IMG/VR virus record: IMGVR_UViG_3300020419_000090
Coordinates: 1 to 21,958 of that record
Reading direction: 5' to 3' (one strand)
Length of the DNA stretch: 21,958 bases
From: a virus
Position numbers and translations under genes: made by a program. Positions 14,121 to 20,654 of the stretch are shown here, piece after piece. The notes beneath the pieces were generated by a model. That model did no database searches. It saw nothing but the letters and a program-made list of their open reading frames with translations, and was not told the origin of the DNA. How positions within the stretch are numbered: the first letter of the stretch is position 1; every line of letters begins with the position of its first letter.

Positions 14121-15662
14121 TTAACTTATAGCTTTTTGAAATAGAGCAGAGTTCTCTGCATCTTCACAGATATCTACAAGATGCACCGTATCACAGAATC
14201 TTGTCAAACTCTGACTCTTCTTACCTATGCAGAAGGCGTGAACGTCAAGGTGTTTTGAGTCTTTGAAGAGATTGAACTTACGAACAGTGGCGTCAGTAAC
14301 TTGGCACTCTCCGTCAGTGATAATAAGTATGTCTGCTTTAGGATCGATTTCAGCGCGAGAGTAAGCGTGCTTCATTACTTGGTCAAATGAAGTTCCCCCT
14401 CGAGTAAACCAAGCCATCAGAAACTCAAGAACTTCCTCGCTACTTCCAGAGCGTGGCTCCAGAATTATGCTTTGGTTGATGCCTGTGTCAAACAAATGGA
14501 CTTGTATCTCGCGGTTGTCTTTCGAGCACTGTTCTGCGATTACATAAGTGATTGCCTTTGACCAAAGCTCCGATGACCCAGCCATCGAACCTGAGATGTC
14601 TACATACATAACGACAGGACCTCGATCAACCTCATTACTCTTCGCTTCAAAATCTTTGCTGAGTATTGTTTTTTGGGAGTATTTATAAGCAAAGAGTGCT
14701 TTGCCTTTGGTGGTTGCAGCGAGGGCAATCTCAGAAGGAAAAGCTTTAGTCACGTTGTCAGACATCTTTGCTCCAACAATGTCGCTGTAACTAGAGCGTT
14801 GGTTTTTTGCACGTAATCGTTTTGTCCAAGACTGTTTGAGACCGCCCAGTTTTTGAGCTAACTGCACAAGTCTTTTGTTTTTGCGGAGCCGTTGAGCTAG
14901 TTCTTGCTTTTGTTTAACGTCATCGAGGCGTACCCCGAAACCCTCGTGGTCTCCAGCCAGGCTGCTCATGGCTTCCTGAATGTCTTGAGCTTCTTGCTGA
15001 GCTATCTCAATTGAATAATCGATGTCGGCTTTGTATCTGTCGTGGTGCTCGTTGAGCGTGTCTTCGATGGCCTGACCAAGCTCTTTACCTTTTTGCCTCA
15101 ACTCTGCAGCTTTCTGCGTGTCGCCCTGCTGCATTGCCTCGACGAACTCTTGTCGAATGTCCGCGAGATCCTGCGACATTGAAGTCATCGCAGCCTGAAC
15201 ACCATTGTCTTCAGACATCATTTCTTCAAGGAGCTCGCTCAGTTCGTTCAACACACAGACAGCTGTGTTGCCTGATTCGAAATGTCTTCCCAAGCAGTTT
15301 TGTTGAATCGATGCGTAAACATGACTGTTGGCAACATCGATGAGAATGTTGTTCCAGAACGCATTTTCAGGCTTGTAACCCTTTGGCATCGAGGGTGTCT
15401 CGCCGTTTTGTTTCTGCCGGAAGTAATTCTCCATCTCGTCGAGAGACACAAGAGGGGTAACTTCGCCCCCTGAATAAAAAAACTCAAAGAGCTCTTTTCC
15501 GAACCGACTCAGCTGTCTGATCTCGAATCGATCAGTGAAATACTTGACCTGAGGCCTAGTTTCCCTGACAAAATCAGGCCACAAGAAATCCGTGAGAGCG
15601 GAGACAGAAAGAACTAAGGGATCAGATCCAGCGAGTCTTAACAGTTCTGTTGTTGATTTCAT
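14121..15662 (-). CDS. ViaA-like VWA-domain protein, partner of the adjacent MoxR/RavA ATPase
   Basis: A 513-residue protein. The C-terminal third is a von Willebrand A domain with an intact MIDAS metal site: DISGS (355-359), Thr424 in GGTSFD, and Asp450 in TDG. Ahead of it, SDNVTKAFPSEIALA (301-315) and then KYSQKTIL match the I-V-G/LPSELALLA/YAERxLL region of ViaA-type proteins. The N-terminal 300 residues are mostly helical, with a long charged coiled-coil-like part (about 155-265). In E. coli, ViaA works with the AAA+ ATPase RavA. Here the ATPase gene is directly upstream with an ATGA overlap, so a working pair is likely. The substrate is unknown. CobT-like VWA proteins are the main alternative family. 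Confidence 0.8.
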   Translation of the reverse strand: MKSTTELLRLAGSDPLVLSVSALTDFLWPDFVRETRPQVKYFTDRFEIRQLSRFGKELFEFFYSGGEVTPLVSLDEMENYFRQKQNGETPSMPKGYKPENAFWNNILIDVANSHVYASIQQNCLGRHFESGNTAVCVLNELSELLEEMMSEDNGVQAAMTSMSQDLADIRQEFVEAMQQGDTQKAAELRQKGKELGQAIEDTLNEHHDRYKADIDYSIEIAQQEAQDIQEAMSSLAGDHEGFGVRLDDVKQKQELAQRLRKNKRLVQLAQKLGGLKQSWTKRLRAKNQRSSYSDIVGAKMSDNVTKAFPSEIALAATTKGKALFAYKYSQKTILSKDFEAKSNEVDRGPVVMYVDISGSMAGSSELWSKAITYVIAEQCSKDNREIQVHLFDTGINQSIILEPRSGSSEEVLEFLMAWFTRGGTSFDQVMKHAYSRAEIDPKADILIITDGECQVTDATVRKFNLFKDSKHLDVHAFCIGKKSQSLTRFCDTVHLVDICEDAENSALFQKAIS

Positions 15663-16840
15663 TTTGAGTAACGAGAAATAGCTTCTGCAACTTGGTCAGC
15701 GTTGTGGTTGATGCTCTGACAAAGCTTGGTTGCTTTCATTCTTTGAGTAGCAGTAAACCTTATATTGTTGTTGTCCAACGCTTGTTCTGCCTTACCAGCG
15801 ATGTGGCGGAGCTCTGTATGAATTTTTTTAAGGCTTTGCATATGATGGTTGACTTCAGAAACGTTGCTCATGCTGCGAGTCCGCAAAGAGTTAAACTCAT
15901 TCATAACGTGAGTAGAAGCTTTTGAAAGTGAGCGAATAAATTTGTCAGCTGTCGGCACAACTTGATCTACAACTTCCTTGATTGTTTCTAAATCTTCCTC
16001 TGATTGATAAACAATGTGATGAAGTGTGGAGTGTAGATACTCAGGATGCAAAGCGTCATCACCTTGCACCACAGCCCAACCACGGAGAAACCTGAGAATC
16101 TGGACGCGGCGTCGGTCAGAAATAACCATGCCTCTGCTTTCAAGCATGTCCATGCACTCAGTGAAGATGTCGATGAATTCTTCAGACGCTTCAACTTCGT
16201 TAGCTGCTTTCTGTAGGGTCTCGAGGCTTTCGATTGTAAGTTCTGACTCCACCGCAGGTCGTTTACCAGACAAAGCCCAGCTATAAAGCTTTCGTTTGCT
16301 CGTGGGTTTTTTGAGTCCTTCGATGGTCGGACGGAAAAGAAAACGATCACAGAATGCCTGGAGTGATTCTTCCGCTGGGAAAGAGTTTGTTGCCGCTACG
16401 ACTGATTTGATTTTCGTTTGTACAAGTTCTTTGCCGTTGTTAAAGGTGCGCTCATTCAAAACCTGAAGGAGCGAATTCAGCACAGCGGAGCTACCGCGAA
16501 ACAGTTCATCGAGAAAAGCTATGTTGCTGTCGGGAAGATAGCCTTTGATGTCCCGCGTGTATTCATCCTCGAGCAGTTTCGATACAGCGACTGGACCGTA
16601 GAGCTCTGAGGGATCAGTGGTCGGGGAAAGAAGGTAACCAAAGAATTTGCTTCCGCTGAAACCGTTAGCGATCTGCCTGACGAGCTCTGACTTGCCTGTC
16701 CCTGGCGCACCGAACAGGAAACAGTTTTGCTCAGTGATGATCGAGGCAATGACTCCGTCGATGACATCAGTGCGCTCAAGAAATGTGTTGTTGAGACTTA
16801 CTCGAAAGTTTTGAAGGGAAGTGAAAGTAGAGCTATCCAT
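15659..16840 (-). CDS. MoxR/RavA-type AAA+ ATPase
   Basis: A 393-residue protein with a complete MoxR-clade AAA+ core. Walker A is GAPGTGKS (44-51). An FGYLLSPTTDPSELYGP insert follows. Walker B is IAFLDE (107-112), then ILNSLL-like VLNSLLQVLNERTF, sensor 1 AATNS (Asn152), the arginine-finger region CDRFLFR (164-170), and sensor 2 SDRRRVQILR near 240. Order and wording follow RavA closely. The C-terminal 120 residues are helical and differ from the RavA tail, so partner binding may differ. The ATPase probably remodels a target protein together with the downstream VWA protein. It is coupled to that gene by ATGA and starts 63 nt after the 401-residue gene. Confidence 0.88.
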   Translation of the reverse strand: MDSSTFTSLQNFRVSLNNTFLERTDVIDGVIASIITEQNCFLFGAPGTGKSELVRQIANGFSGSKFFGYLLSPTTDPSELYGPVAVSKLLEDEYTRDIKGYLPDSNIAFLDELFRGSSAVLNSLLQVLNERTFNNGKELVQTKIKSVVAATNSFPAEESLQAFCDRFLFRPTIEGLKKPTSKRKLYSWALSGKRPAVESELTIESLETLQKAANEVEASEEFIDIFTECMDMLESRGMVISDRRRVQILRFLRGWAVVQGDDALHPEYLHSTLHHIVYQSEEDLETIKEVVDQVVPTADKFIRSLSKASTHVMNEFNSLRTRSMSNVSEVNHHMQSLKKIHTELRHIAGKAEQALDNNNIRFTATQRMKATKLCQSINHNADQVAEAISRYSK

Positions 16841-16903
16841 GATCAGAAAAACTTGCGTTTAGATTTTTTGTGAATGTCGATTGACCCTGTGTGGAGCAAA
16901 CGT

Positions 16904-18109
16904 TCAAAAGTCGCAGTCTTCTGTCGACTTGACTTTGGTCTCTTTAAGCTCCTCAGCAATTGAGTCCATGAAGGAAGCTCCAACCAGAAGTTCCTTAGTT
17001 TTGCCAAATACCTGTGAAAGATGCTTGGCGCGGTGCTTGTAAACACCTGTCTGAGCTTCGATTTCCGTTTCAAGCGCTTGGAGATCATCGAGGGATTTGC
17101 AGTTTGAGATTGTTTGAAGAAGAGTTTCGTAAGAATTCGAAAGGGTAAGAGACATCTGTAGAGCCTCAAACCCCTTAGACGAATCCTTACCCTTGACGAT
17201 TGCCGTGGCCTCGTCGCGTATCTCTTGGCGTATTTCGGAATAACGCCTGAAGGCATTAATTCTCTCGATACCTTTAGGAGCATCGCGCATCGTTTCGCCG
17301 ACACGAATTAGATCCTGGAGGAGCGAGGTAATTCCATTGAGCGATGGACAGTGTTTGGAAGCAAGTTGCAGGTGAGAATGAATGTACTGCCAAGTTCCTC
17401 GCCGTTTAGGGTTGTTCGAAAGAACTCTTTCTCCGACTTTGCTAGCGGGACGCACATCGAGATCATCGAGAAGCTCAGCGACTTTCGCAAGACTCGAGTC
17501 GAGCGCCCCGTCTTGAGCTGCTTTCAAAACTTCCGAGGTGTTGATCGCCGCTTGCTCTTGCATTTGTGATGCAAGGTCGTTCGGATCATCCACCCGCTCG
17601 AGCGATGCAGGGTAAGGACCTACGACACACACATTAATGGGGCTTGAAAACTCTTTCGCTGTGGGGAAGATTTTCATATAAGCCTCGCGGACCATTGCTA
17701 GTTCCTGCTGGTCCTGGAACAGCGGAGAAAAGAAATCATCGATGGTGGCTTGCCACTTCCCAAACTCCTCCGACCACAGTTCTTTTAACGAGCTGTTGAA
17801 GTCAGCGGCTTTTGCTCTGATCTCATCAATGCGGTGCATCGCATCTTCGAAGTAGTCAGGGTGCAGGAAGTGGACATCTCCGTGTGAGATTGTGCAGTCG
17901 CGATACAGATATTTCTGCAAGAGCCTCAGCTCATCCAAATAAGTCTTCAGGGCGCTAGATAGGTTGGGTCTGATTGACAAAGCGTTGGCACGCTTAAGGG
18001 TGTCGATGACTGACGGAGGCAGCTTGTAGTCCTCGAAAGCAATCTGTACGCTTTGTCGCACAGAAGCATTTACAGAACAATGCAGGATAAAAACTTCAGG
18101 GTTACTCAT
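16904..18109 (-). CDS. hypothetical helical protein of the AAA+/VWA module (401 aa)
   Basis: Not firmly recognised. The protein is mainly helical and acidic. About 60-140 is a likely coiled coil, a short beta patch INVCVVGPYP follows near 160, and a conserved-looking KVGERVLSNNPKRRGTWQYI lies near 220. Proteins of similar size and style, some labelled DUF3150 in databases, occur beside MoxR-type ATPases and VWA proteins in mobile elements, so that family is a candidate. The gene is coupled to the upstream 138-residue gene by ATGA and precedes the ATPase gene. It may be a regulatory or substrate-adaptor subunit. There is no catalytic motif. Confidence 0.7.
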   Translation of the reverse strand: MSNPEVFILHCSVNASVRQSVQIAFEDYKLPPSVIDTLKRANALSIRPNLSSALKTYLDELRLLQKYLYRDCTISHGDVHFLHPDYFEDAMHRIDEIRAKAADFNSSLKELWSEEFGKWQATIDDFFSPLFQDQQELAMVREAYMKIFPTAKEFSSPINVCVVGPYPASLERVDDPNDLASQMQEQAAINTSEVLKAAQDGALDSSLAKVAELLDDLDVRPASKVGERVLSNNPKRRGTWQYIHSHLQLASKHCPSLNGITSLLQDLIRVGETMRDAPKGIERINAFRRYSEIRQEIRDEATAIVKGKDSSKGFEALQMSLTLSNSYETLLQTISNCKSLDDLQALETEIEAQTGVYKHRAKHLSQVFGKTKELLVGASFMDSIAEELKETKVKSTEDCDF

Positions 18110-18522
18110 TTGGTGATGCGCTTGTAGGCCGTGGTGACTTTCTCAGTGACGAAGTCGAGTCCTTTGATCTTGAGCTGCTCAATCAAACTCTTGCGTTTGC
18201 TTTTCAGCAGCTTCAACTCTCGCTCAACTTTCTCGATTCGAATGTCGAGCTTCGCCAGTTCATCGCATGGAACAGGAAGCCGACTGACGCGAACGATTAC
18301 TTGAGTCCCAATCTCGGGGAACTTGAATGGAGATTCAGGTCCCTGAAACTGCTCTAGCTCTACGCCTTTGGTGTCGGCGATAGCCAAAGATGTGTTCAGT
18401 GTGTCGCGAGACGCTTGCCATGGTGTGCCGAAGGCTTCGTCTACTTGAGCGAGTGCTTCGTCGCAAGCTGCCCAGAGCTTGGCGGTGTCGAAGGCTTTGG
18501 AGCGGAGGTCGTCGATTTTCAT
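18106..18522 (-). CDS. first gene of the AAA+/VWA operon, coiled-coil protein (138 aa)
   Basis: Not recognised. The N-terminal half is helical (LWAACDEALAQVDEAFGTPW). A central beta segment, EIGTQVIVRVSRLPVP, precedes a strong C-terminal coiled coil, LDIRIEKVERELKLLKSKRK. The gene stops in an ATGA overlap with the 401-residue gene. It is the promoter-proximal gene of the module: a sigma70-like promoter and an inverted repeat lie within 75 nt upstream. It may be a small structural or regulatory partner of the ATPase and VWA pair. Confidence 0.7.
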   Translation of the reverse strand: MKIDDLRSKAFDTAKLWAACDEALAQVDEAFGTPWQASRDTLNTSLAIADTKGVELEQFQGPESPFKFPEIGTQVIVRVSRLPVPCDELAKLDIRIEKVERELKLLKSKRKSLIEQLKIKGLDFVTEKVTTAYKRITK

Positions 18523-18540
18523 GTTGTTGAGATGTAATGG

Positions 18541-18558
18541 AGTGATCTACTGATCACT
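18541..18558. promoter_or_regulatory. inverted repeat, candidate operator at the start of the AAA+/VWA operon
   Basis: AGTGATCTACTGATCACT has two perfect 7-bp arms with a 4-bp centre. It begins 7 nt downstream of the -10 hexamer and so covers the predicted start of transcription, where a bound repressor would block initiation. It ends about 18 nt before the first ATG. Confidence 0.55.
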
Positions 18559-18564
18559 GAGCAT

Positions 18565-18593
18565 ACTGTAACGACACAGCTGCTGGTTGTCAA
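18565..18593 (-). promoter_or_regulatory. sigma70-like promoter for the AAA+/VWA operon
   Basis: On the - strand, a consensus -35 TTGACA (complement of 18588-18593) is followed after exactly 17 nt by TACAGT (complement of 18565-18570), a -10 with two mismatches to TATAAT. It points at the gene starting at 18522. This is the clearest housekeeping-type promoter found in the window. Confidence 0.6.
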
Positions 18594-18758
18594 CAGTGTG
18601 TGCTTCGCTACATCCTTGTGCTTTCTACAGGTAGTACAAACAGAAACTTTTAATTAAAAACTTTTTCATACAAAGAATGAATTAAACAACTTGTCACAAA
18701 ACGTGTGTTGTTAAAGAGACAGGCAATGTTTCACAGGTTGTTGTACCTCGTTTCGTGA
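18594..18758. other. non-coding AT-rich spacer
   Basis: No gene was found here on either strand. It contains the palindrome TTTTAATTAAAA (18648-18659) flanked by direct AACTTTT copies, and an imperfect inverted repeat ACAAC...GTTGT around 18690-18715. There is no GC-rich stem with a T-run, so no clear terminator for the gene ending at 18759. It may hold further regulatory sites. Confidence 0.4.
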
Positions 18759-18989
18759 TTACTTTCCGAATGGAAAGTCTTTCACACCTGGGATCGAATT
18801 TTTAATCCCGTCGTCACCGCCGATAGGTAATCCTTTAATCGGCGCTTCAGGAATCATTTCGACAGTCAGATTGATGACTGCGTTCGAGATGAGTGAAGGC
18901 AGCTTCATGTACAGGAACACTGCACCTACTGATAACCCAGCAGACATCAGAAAACTGAGGATTGCCAGGGTGTCAATTAACTTTCTCAA
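18759..18989 (-). CDS. single-pass membrane protein, cyanophage family (76 aa)
   Basis: After LRKLIDT, a hydrophobic helix spans about residues 7-30 (TLAILSFLMSAGLSVGAVFL). An amphipathic stretch and a Gly/Pro-rich tail follow (GLPIGGDDG, IPGVKDFPFG). Small proteins with this layout are common in cyanophages of several groups; their function is not known. Two TTG starts are possible. TTG 18989 is preferred because AAGGAG lies 10 nt before it, although it overlaps the upstream gene by 17 nt. TTG 19034 would overlap by 62 nt and has no such site. The protein is expected in the host inner or thylakoid membrane. Confidence 0.65.
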   Translation of the reverse strand: MRKLIDTLAILSFLMSAGLSVGAVFLYMKLPSLISNAVINLTVEMIPEAPIKGLPIGGDDGIKNSIPGVKDFPFGK

Positions 18990-19158
18990 GATACTCTTTC
19001 TCCTTGCTGTAAGGCGGATGAGAATAGAACTCAATTAAATCATAGACATAAGGAACCAACCAGGTCGGCGGCCAACAGTATTCCCAGTTGTCTGGGCGCA
19101 TACAGCCAACCACCACTACCCGGTAAAAGGACCAACCGTAGTTGGCCCATGTCCTCAC
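18973..19158 (-). CDS. small Trp/Tyr-rich hypothetical protein (61 aa)
   Basis: This product is unusually rich in aromatics: CMRPDNWEYCWPPTWLVPYV and then YDLIEFYSHPPYSKEKEY. Two Cys residues flank the NWEY segment. It starts with GTG 19158, 3 nt after the preceding stop. An internal ATG at 19101 would give a shorter form beginning MRPDNWEYC. Position and composition suggest a real gene conserved with its membrane-protein neighbour, and I recall similar pairs in cyanophages, but no function is known. Confidence 0.6.
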   Translation of the reverse strand: MRTWANYGWSFYRVVVVGCMRPDNWEYCWPPTWLVPYVYDLIEFYSHPPYSKEKEYLEKVN

Positions 19159-19161
19159 TTT

Positions 19162-19503
19162 TCAGAACAGGTTGAACTTAGCACCAGCTTTGATGCCGAC
19201 GGTCAGTTCGTCGCCCGTGATGAAGGAAACTTCACCATAGACGGGACCACTGCTAATACCAGCCTTACCGGAGATTTCGATCTCGCTTTCGCCAGAATCA
19301 GGAATCAAAACGGCTGGACCCGCTTGCACATAAGCACCGTTGTCAAACTCATAACCAACGTGGCCTTCAACGATTGCAGAACCGAAACCGCTGTCAGAAC
19401 CGAAGCCGGTGTTGAGCTCAGGGTTCACGAACACTTCGCCTGCCATGCCTGCACCACCAAAGGTGAGGAGAGCAGCGACTGCACCGAGAGCAGACTTGAT
19501 CAT
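19162..19503 (-). CDS. secreted beta-rich protein of cyanophage type (113 aa)
   Basis: The start is ATG 19503 rather than the longer frame to 19545, because it gives a clean signal peptide: MIKSALGAVAALLTFGGAGMA, with likely cleavage after Ala21. The mature part opens with GEVFVNPELNTGFG. It then shows alternating beta strands (GHVGYEFDNGAYVQAGPAVL, EIEISGKAGI, VYGEVSFITGDE, VGIKAGAKFNLF) ending in an aromatic residue, as in small outer-membrane barrels. Many cyanophages carry a protein with the same VNPE, GPA and FITGDE blocks. The place of action would be the periplasm or outer membrane. Its role in infection is unknown. Confidence 0.75.
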   Translation of the reverse strand: MIKSALGAVAALLTFGGAGMAGEVFVNPELNTGFGSDSGFGSAIVEGHVGYEFDNGAYVQAGPAVLIPDSGESEIEISGKAGISSGPVYGEVSFITGDELTVGIKAGAKFNLF

Positions 19504-19573
19504 TTTGGTAAAGAAAAACCATCTTAACAGTAGGCATACTTGCAAAGTGAGTCGTTCTTATGTGTGCCAATTT

Positions 19574-19759
19574 TCAATGTGCATTCCTTAACGCAGTCAA
19601 CGTCTGTATCGTTTCTCGTGTGATCTTTATCTCTTCTTTATCTAGATCCACATCTAATCTGTCTAACTCAGCTTGAAAGCTCCCGATTGTGTGATCCTGG
19701 TTCTTCCTAGGCAACCTGCAATACGTTTCAATAAACGAAACAGAAAGCGGCGTTCTCAT
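19574..19759 (-). CDS. small hypothetical protein coupled to the MarR-like gene (61 aa)
   Basis: ATG 19759 overlaps the stop of the MarR-like gene as ATGA, which selects it over an upstream reading to 19798. The N-terminal part has a Ser/Phe/Tyr-rich segment. The C-terminal half is a charged helix, ELDRLDVDLDKEEIKITRET, that may form a coiled coil. Not recognised. Coupling suggests it acts with the regulator, for example as a ligand or dimerisation partner, but there is no direct evidence. Confidence 0.6.
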   Translation of the reverse strand: MRTPLSVSFIETYCRLPRKNQDHTIGSFQAELDRLDVDLDKEEIKITRETIQTLTALRNAH

Positions 19760-20070
19760 GCAGCGTGGGCTCCAGCATCTTCCAAATAAGGTTGCCACAG
19801 GTTCTTTCCCCTGTCTGAAAGAGATATGTAAAACAATCTCTTATCAACTGATGATGTTTCCCGAGTGATCAAACCATGCTTTTCGAGATCCCTTAACACC
19901 CTGTGAATCGTTGTCTTTGAGAGATTGCTAAGGTTTGGAATGTCGTTCATAGTGCTGCTCAAGACAGGGAAGGGCTCTGACTCTGCGACGTTTATGAAGA
20001 CAGTGAAGTGACAGATACTGAATGTTTTACATTCAGACCTAAACTTAGCTAGAAGAATAGATAGTTTCAT
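19756..20070 (-). CDS. MarR-like winged-helix transcriptional regulator
   Basis: This 104-residue protein has the MarR-type winged-helix pattern. A helix with CKTFSICHFTVFINVAE is followed by a helix-turn-helix, LSKTTIHRVLRDLEKHGLIT (residues 50-69). A wing follows: SVDKRLFYISLSDRGKNL (74-91), very like the D-x-R-x-x-x-x-LTxxG wing of MarR. It is shorter than most MarR proteins (about 140 residues) and lacks the long N- and C-terminal dimerisation helices. Its divergent upstream region contains an inverted repeat (20108-20120) that could be its own operator. Confidence 0.7.
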   Translation of the reverse strand: MKLSILLAKFRSECKTFSICHFTVFINVAESEPFPVLSSTMNDIPNLSNLSKTTIHRVLRDLEKHGLITRETSSVDKRLFYISLSDRGKNLWQPYLEDAGAHAA

Positions 20071-20107
20071 TGTGTAACGTGCGGAACTTACGTGAATTAG
20101 AGATAAG

Positions 20108-20120
20108 TGTTACAGTAACA
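20108..20120. promoter_or_regulatory. inverted repeat between the MarR-like gene and the + strand pair
   Basis: TGTTACAGTAACA has perfect 6-bp arms around a central A. A further GTAAC copy lies at about 20074-20078. The site is 38 nt upstream of the MarR-like start and 19 nt upstream of the + strand start at 20139, where one regulator could control both directions. Confidence 0.45.
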
Positions 20121-20138
20121 ACAGATACTGATTTGCAA

Positions 20139-20294
20139 ATGTCACCTGTCGTTGTTGATTTTCTGGGTAAGAAACGTGCTCAGCTCAAGCGTGCTCAAAA
20201 AGTGCAGATGCTTGAGAAGAAGCGTGATGTGATTGAGGGACGTAATGTCCTGGTTTATCGGGGTGTTCCCTACGTTCGCTACAACGCACGATGA
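20139..20294 (+). CDS. small basic protein with VYRGVPY motif (51 aa)
   Basis: The frame is open from TTG 20070, but ATG 20139 is preferred: it leaves room for a divergent promoter and gives a compact protein. The N-terminal half is very basic and helical (GKKRAQLKRAQKVQMLEKKR). The C-terminus holds LVYRGVPYVRY. A LxYRGxxY motif is typical of the small cyanobacterial DUF4278 family, so it may be a relative. Function unknown. It overlaps the next gene by ATGA and likely forms a two-gene unit with it. Confidence 0.55.
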   Translation: MSPVVVDFLGKKRAQLKRAQKVQMLEKKRDVIEGRNVLVYRGVPYVRYNAR

Positions 20295-20464
20295 ATCCTC
20301 TGCTCGGGCTAACACTAAGGCTGGACTACGATCTGCCGACGTATGATCCAGAAGTGCACGAACTAAAGAAAACGTTCGCATTTCTGACGTACCGTGGCGT
20401 GACGTATGCCAAGTGGGTAGACCTCGAGTCCAGAGGACCTGCCAGAATCTGGGCTATTGGATAG
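20291..20464 (+). CDS. small protein with LTYRGVTY motif (57 aa)
   Basis: The gene starts at ATG 20291, overlapping the preceding TGA (ATGA), and ends with TAG at 20462-20464. The product carries FLTYRGVTYAKW (31-42), which matches the YRG motif of the previous protein and of cyanobacterial DUF4278 proteins. The N-terminal half is different and acidic. Its last 11 nt overlap the convergent - strand gene ending at 20454. Function unknown. The motif and coupling to its partner make it a real gene despite its size. Confidence 0.55.
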   Translation: MNPLLGLTLRLDYDLPTYDPEVHELKKTFAFLTYRGVTYAKWVDLESRGPARIWAIG

Positions 20465-20654
20465 TCCTGGTTAAGTCACTCACCTGAATAAGCTCCTCCA
20501 AAAGCTTCAATCCTTGAAGTGTGGAGGGCTGAAGTTCATAGGATCGATCCAGTTTGAGGCGCATGTCGTCCTTGAGCTGGATTCTTTCTGTCGGACTCAT
20601 AGAGTCGAGCATGAACAAAATCGCTTCGCTGTAATGTTCTGCGGTGTTAGCCAT
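20454..20654 (-). CDS. small hypothetical protein (66 aa)
   Basis: ATG 20654 overlaps the upstream stop by 8 nt and is preferred over the longer reading to 20756, which lies within the preceding gene. The product is helical and acidic (HYSEAILFMLDSMSPTERIQ, then LQGLKLLEELIQVS). Not recognised. It is the last gene of the - strand chain that begins at 21927 and runs into the convergent pair of YRG-motif genes. Confidence 0.6.
   Translation of the reverse strand: MANTAEHYSEAILFMLDSMSPTERIQLKDDMRLKLDRSYELQPSTLQGLKLLEELIQVSDLTRTIQ

Noticed and set aside
16843-17304. 153-residue open frame on the - strand inside the 401-aa gene
   Set aside because: It lies fully within the 401-aa gene in another frame, has a low-complexity Arg/Leu/Ser composition typical of shadow frames, and shows no start signal.
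18644-18667. AT-rich palindrome with AACTTTT direct repeats as a terminator or replication origin
   Set aside because: There is no GC-rich stem or T-run for termination, and two short direct copies are too few to call iterons. It is kept only as a note on the spacer.
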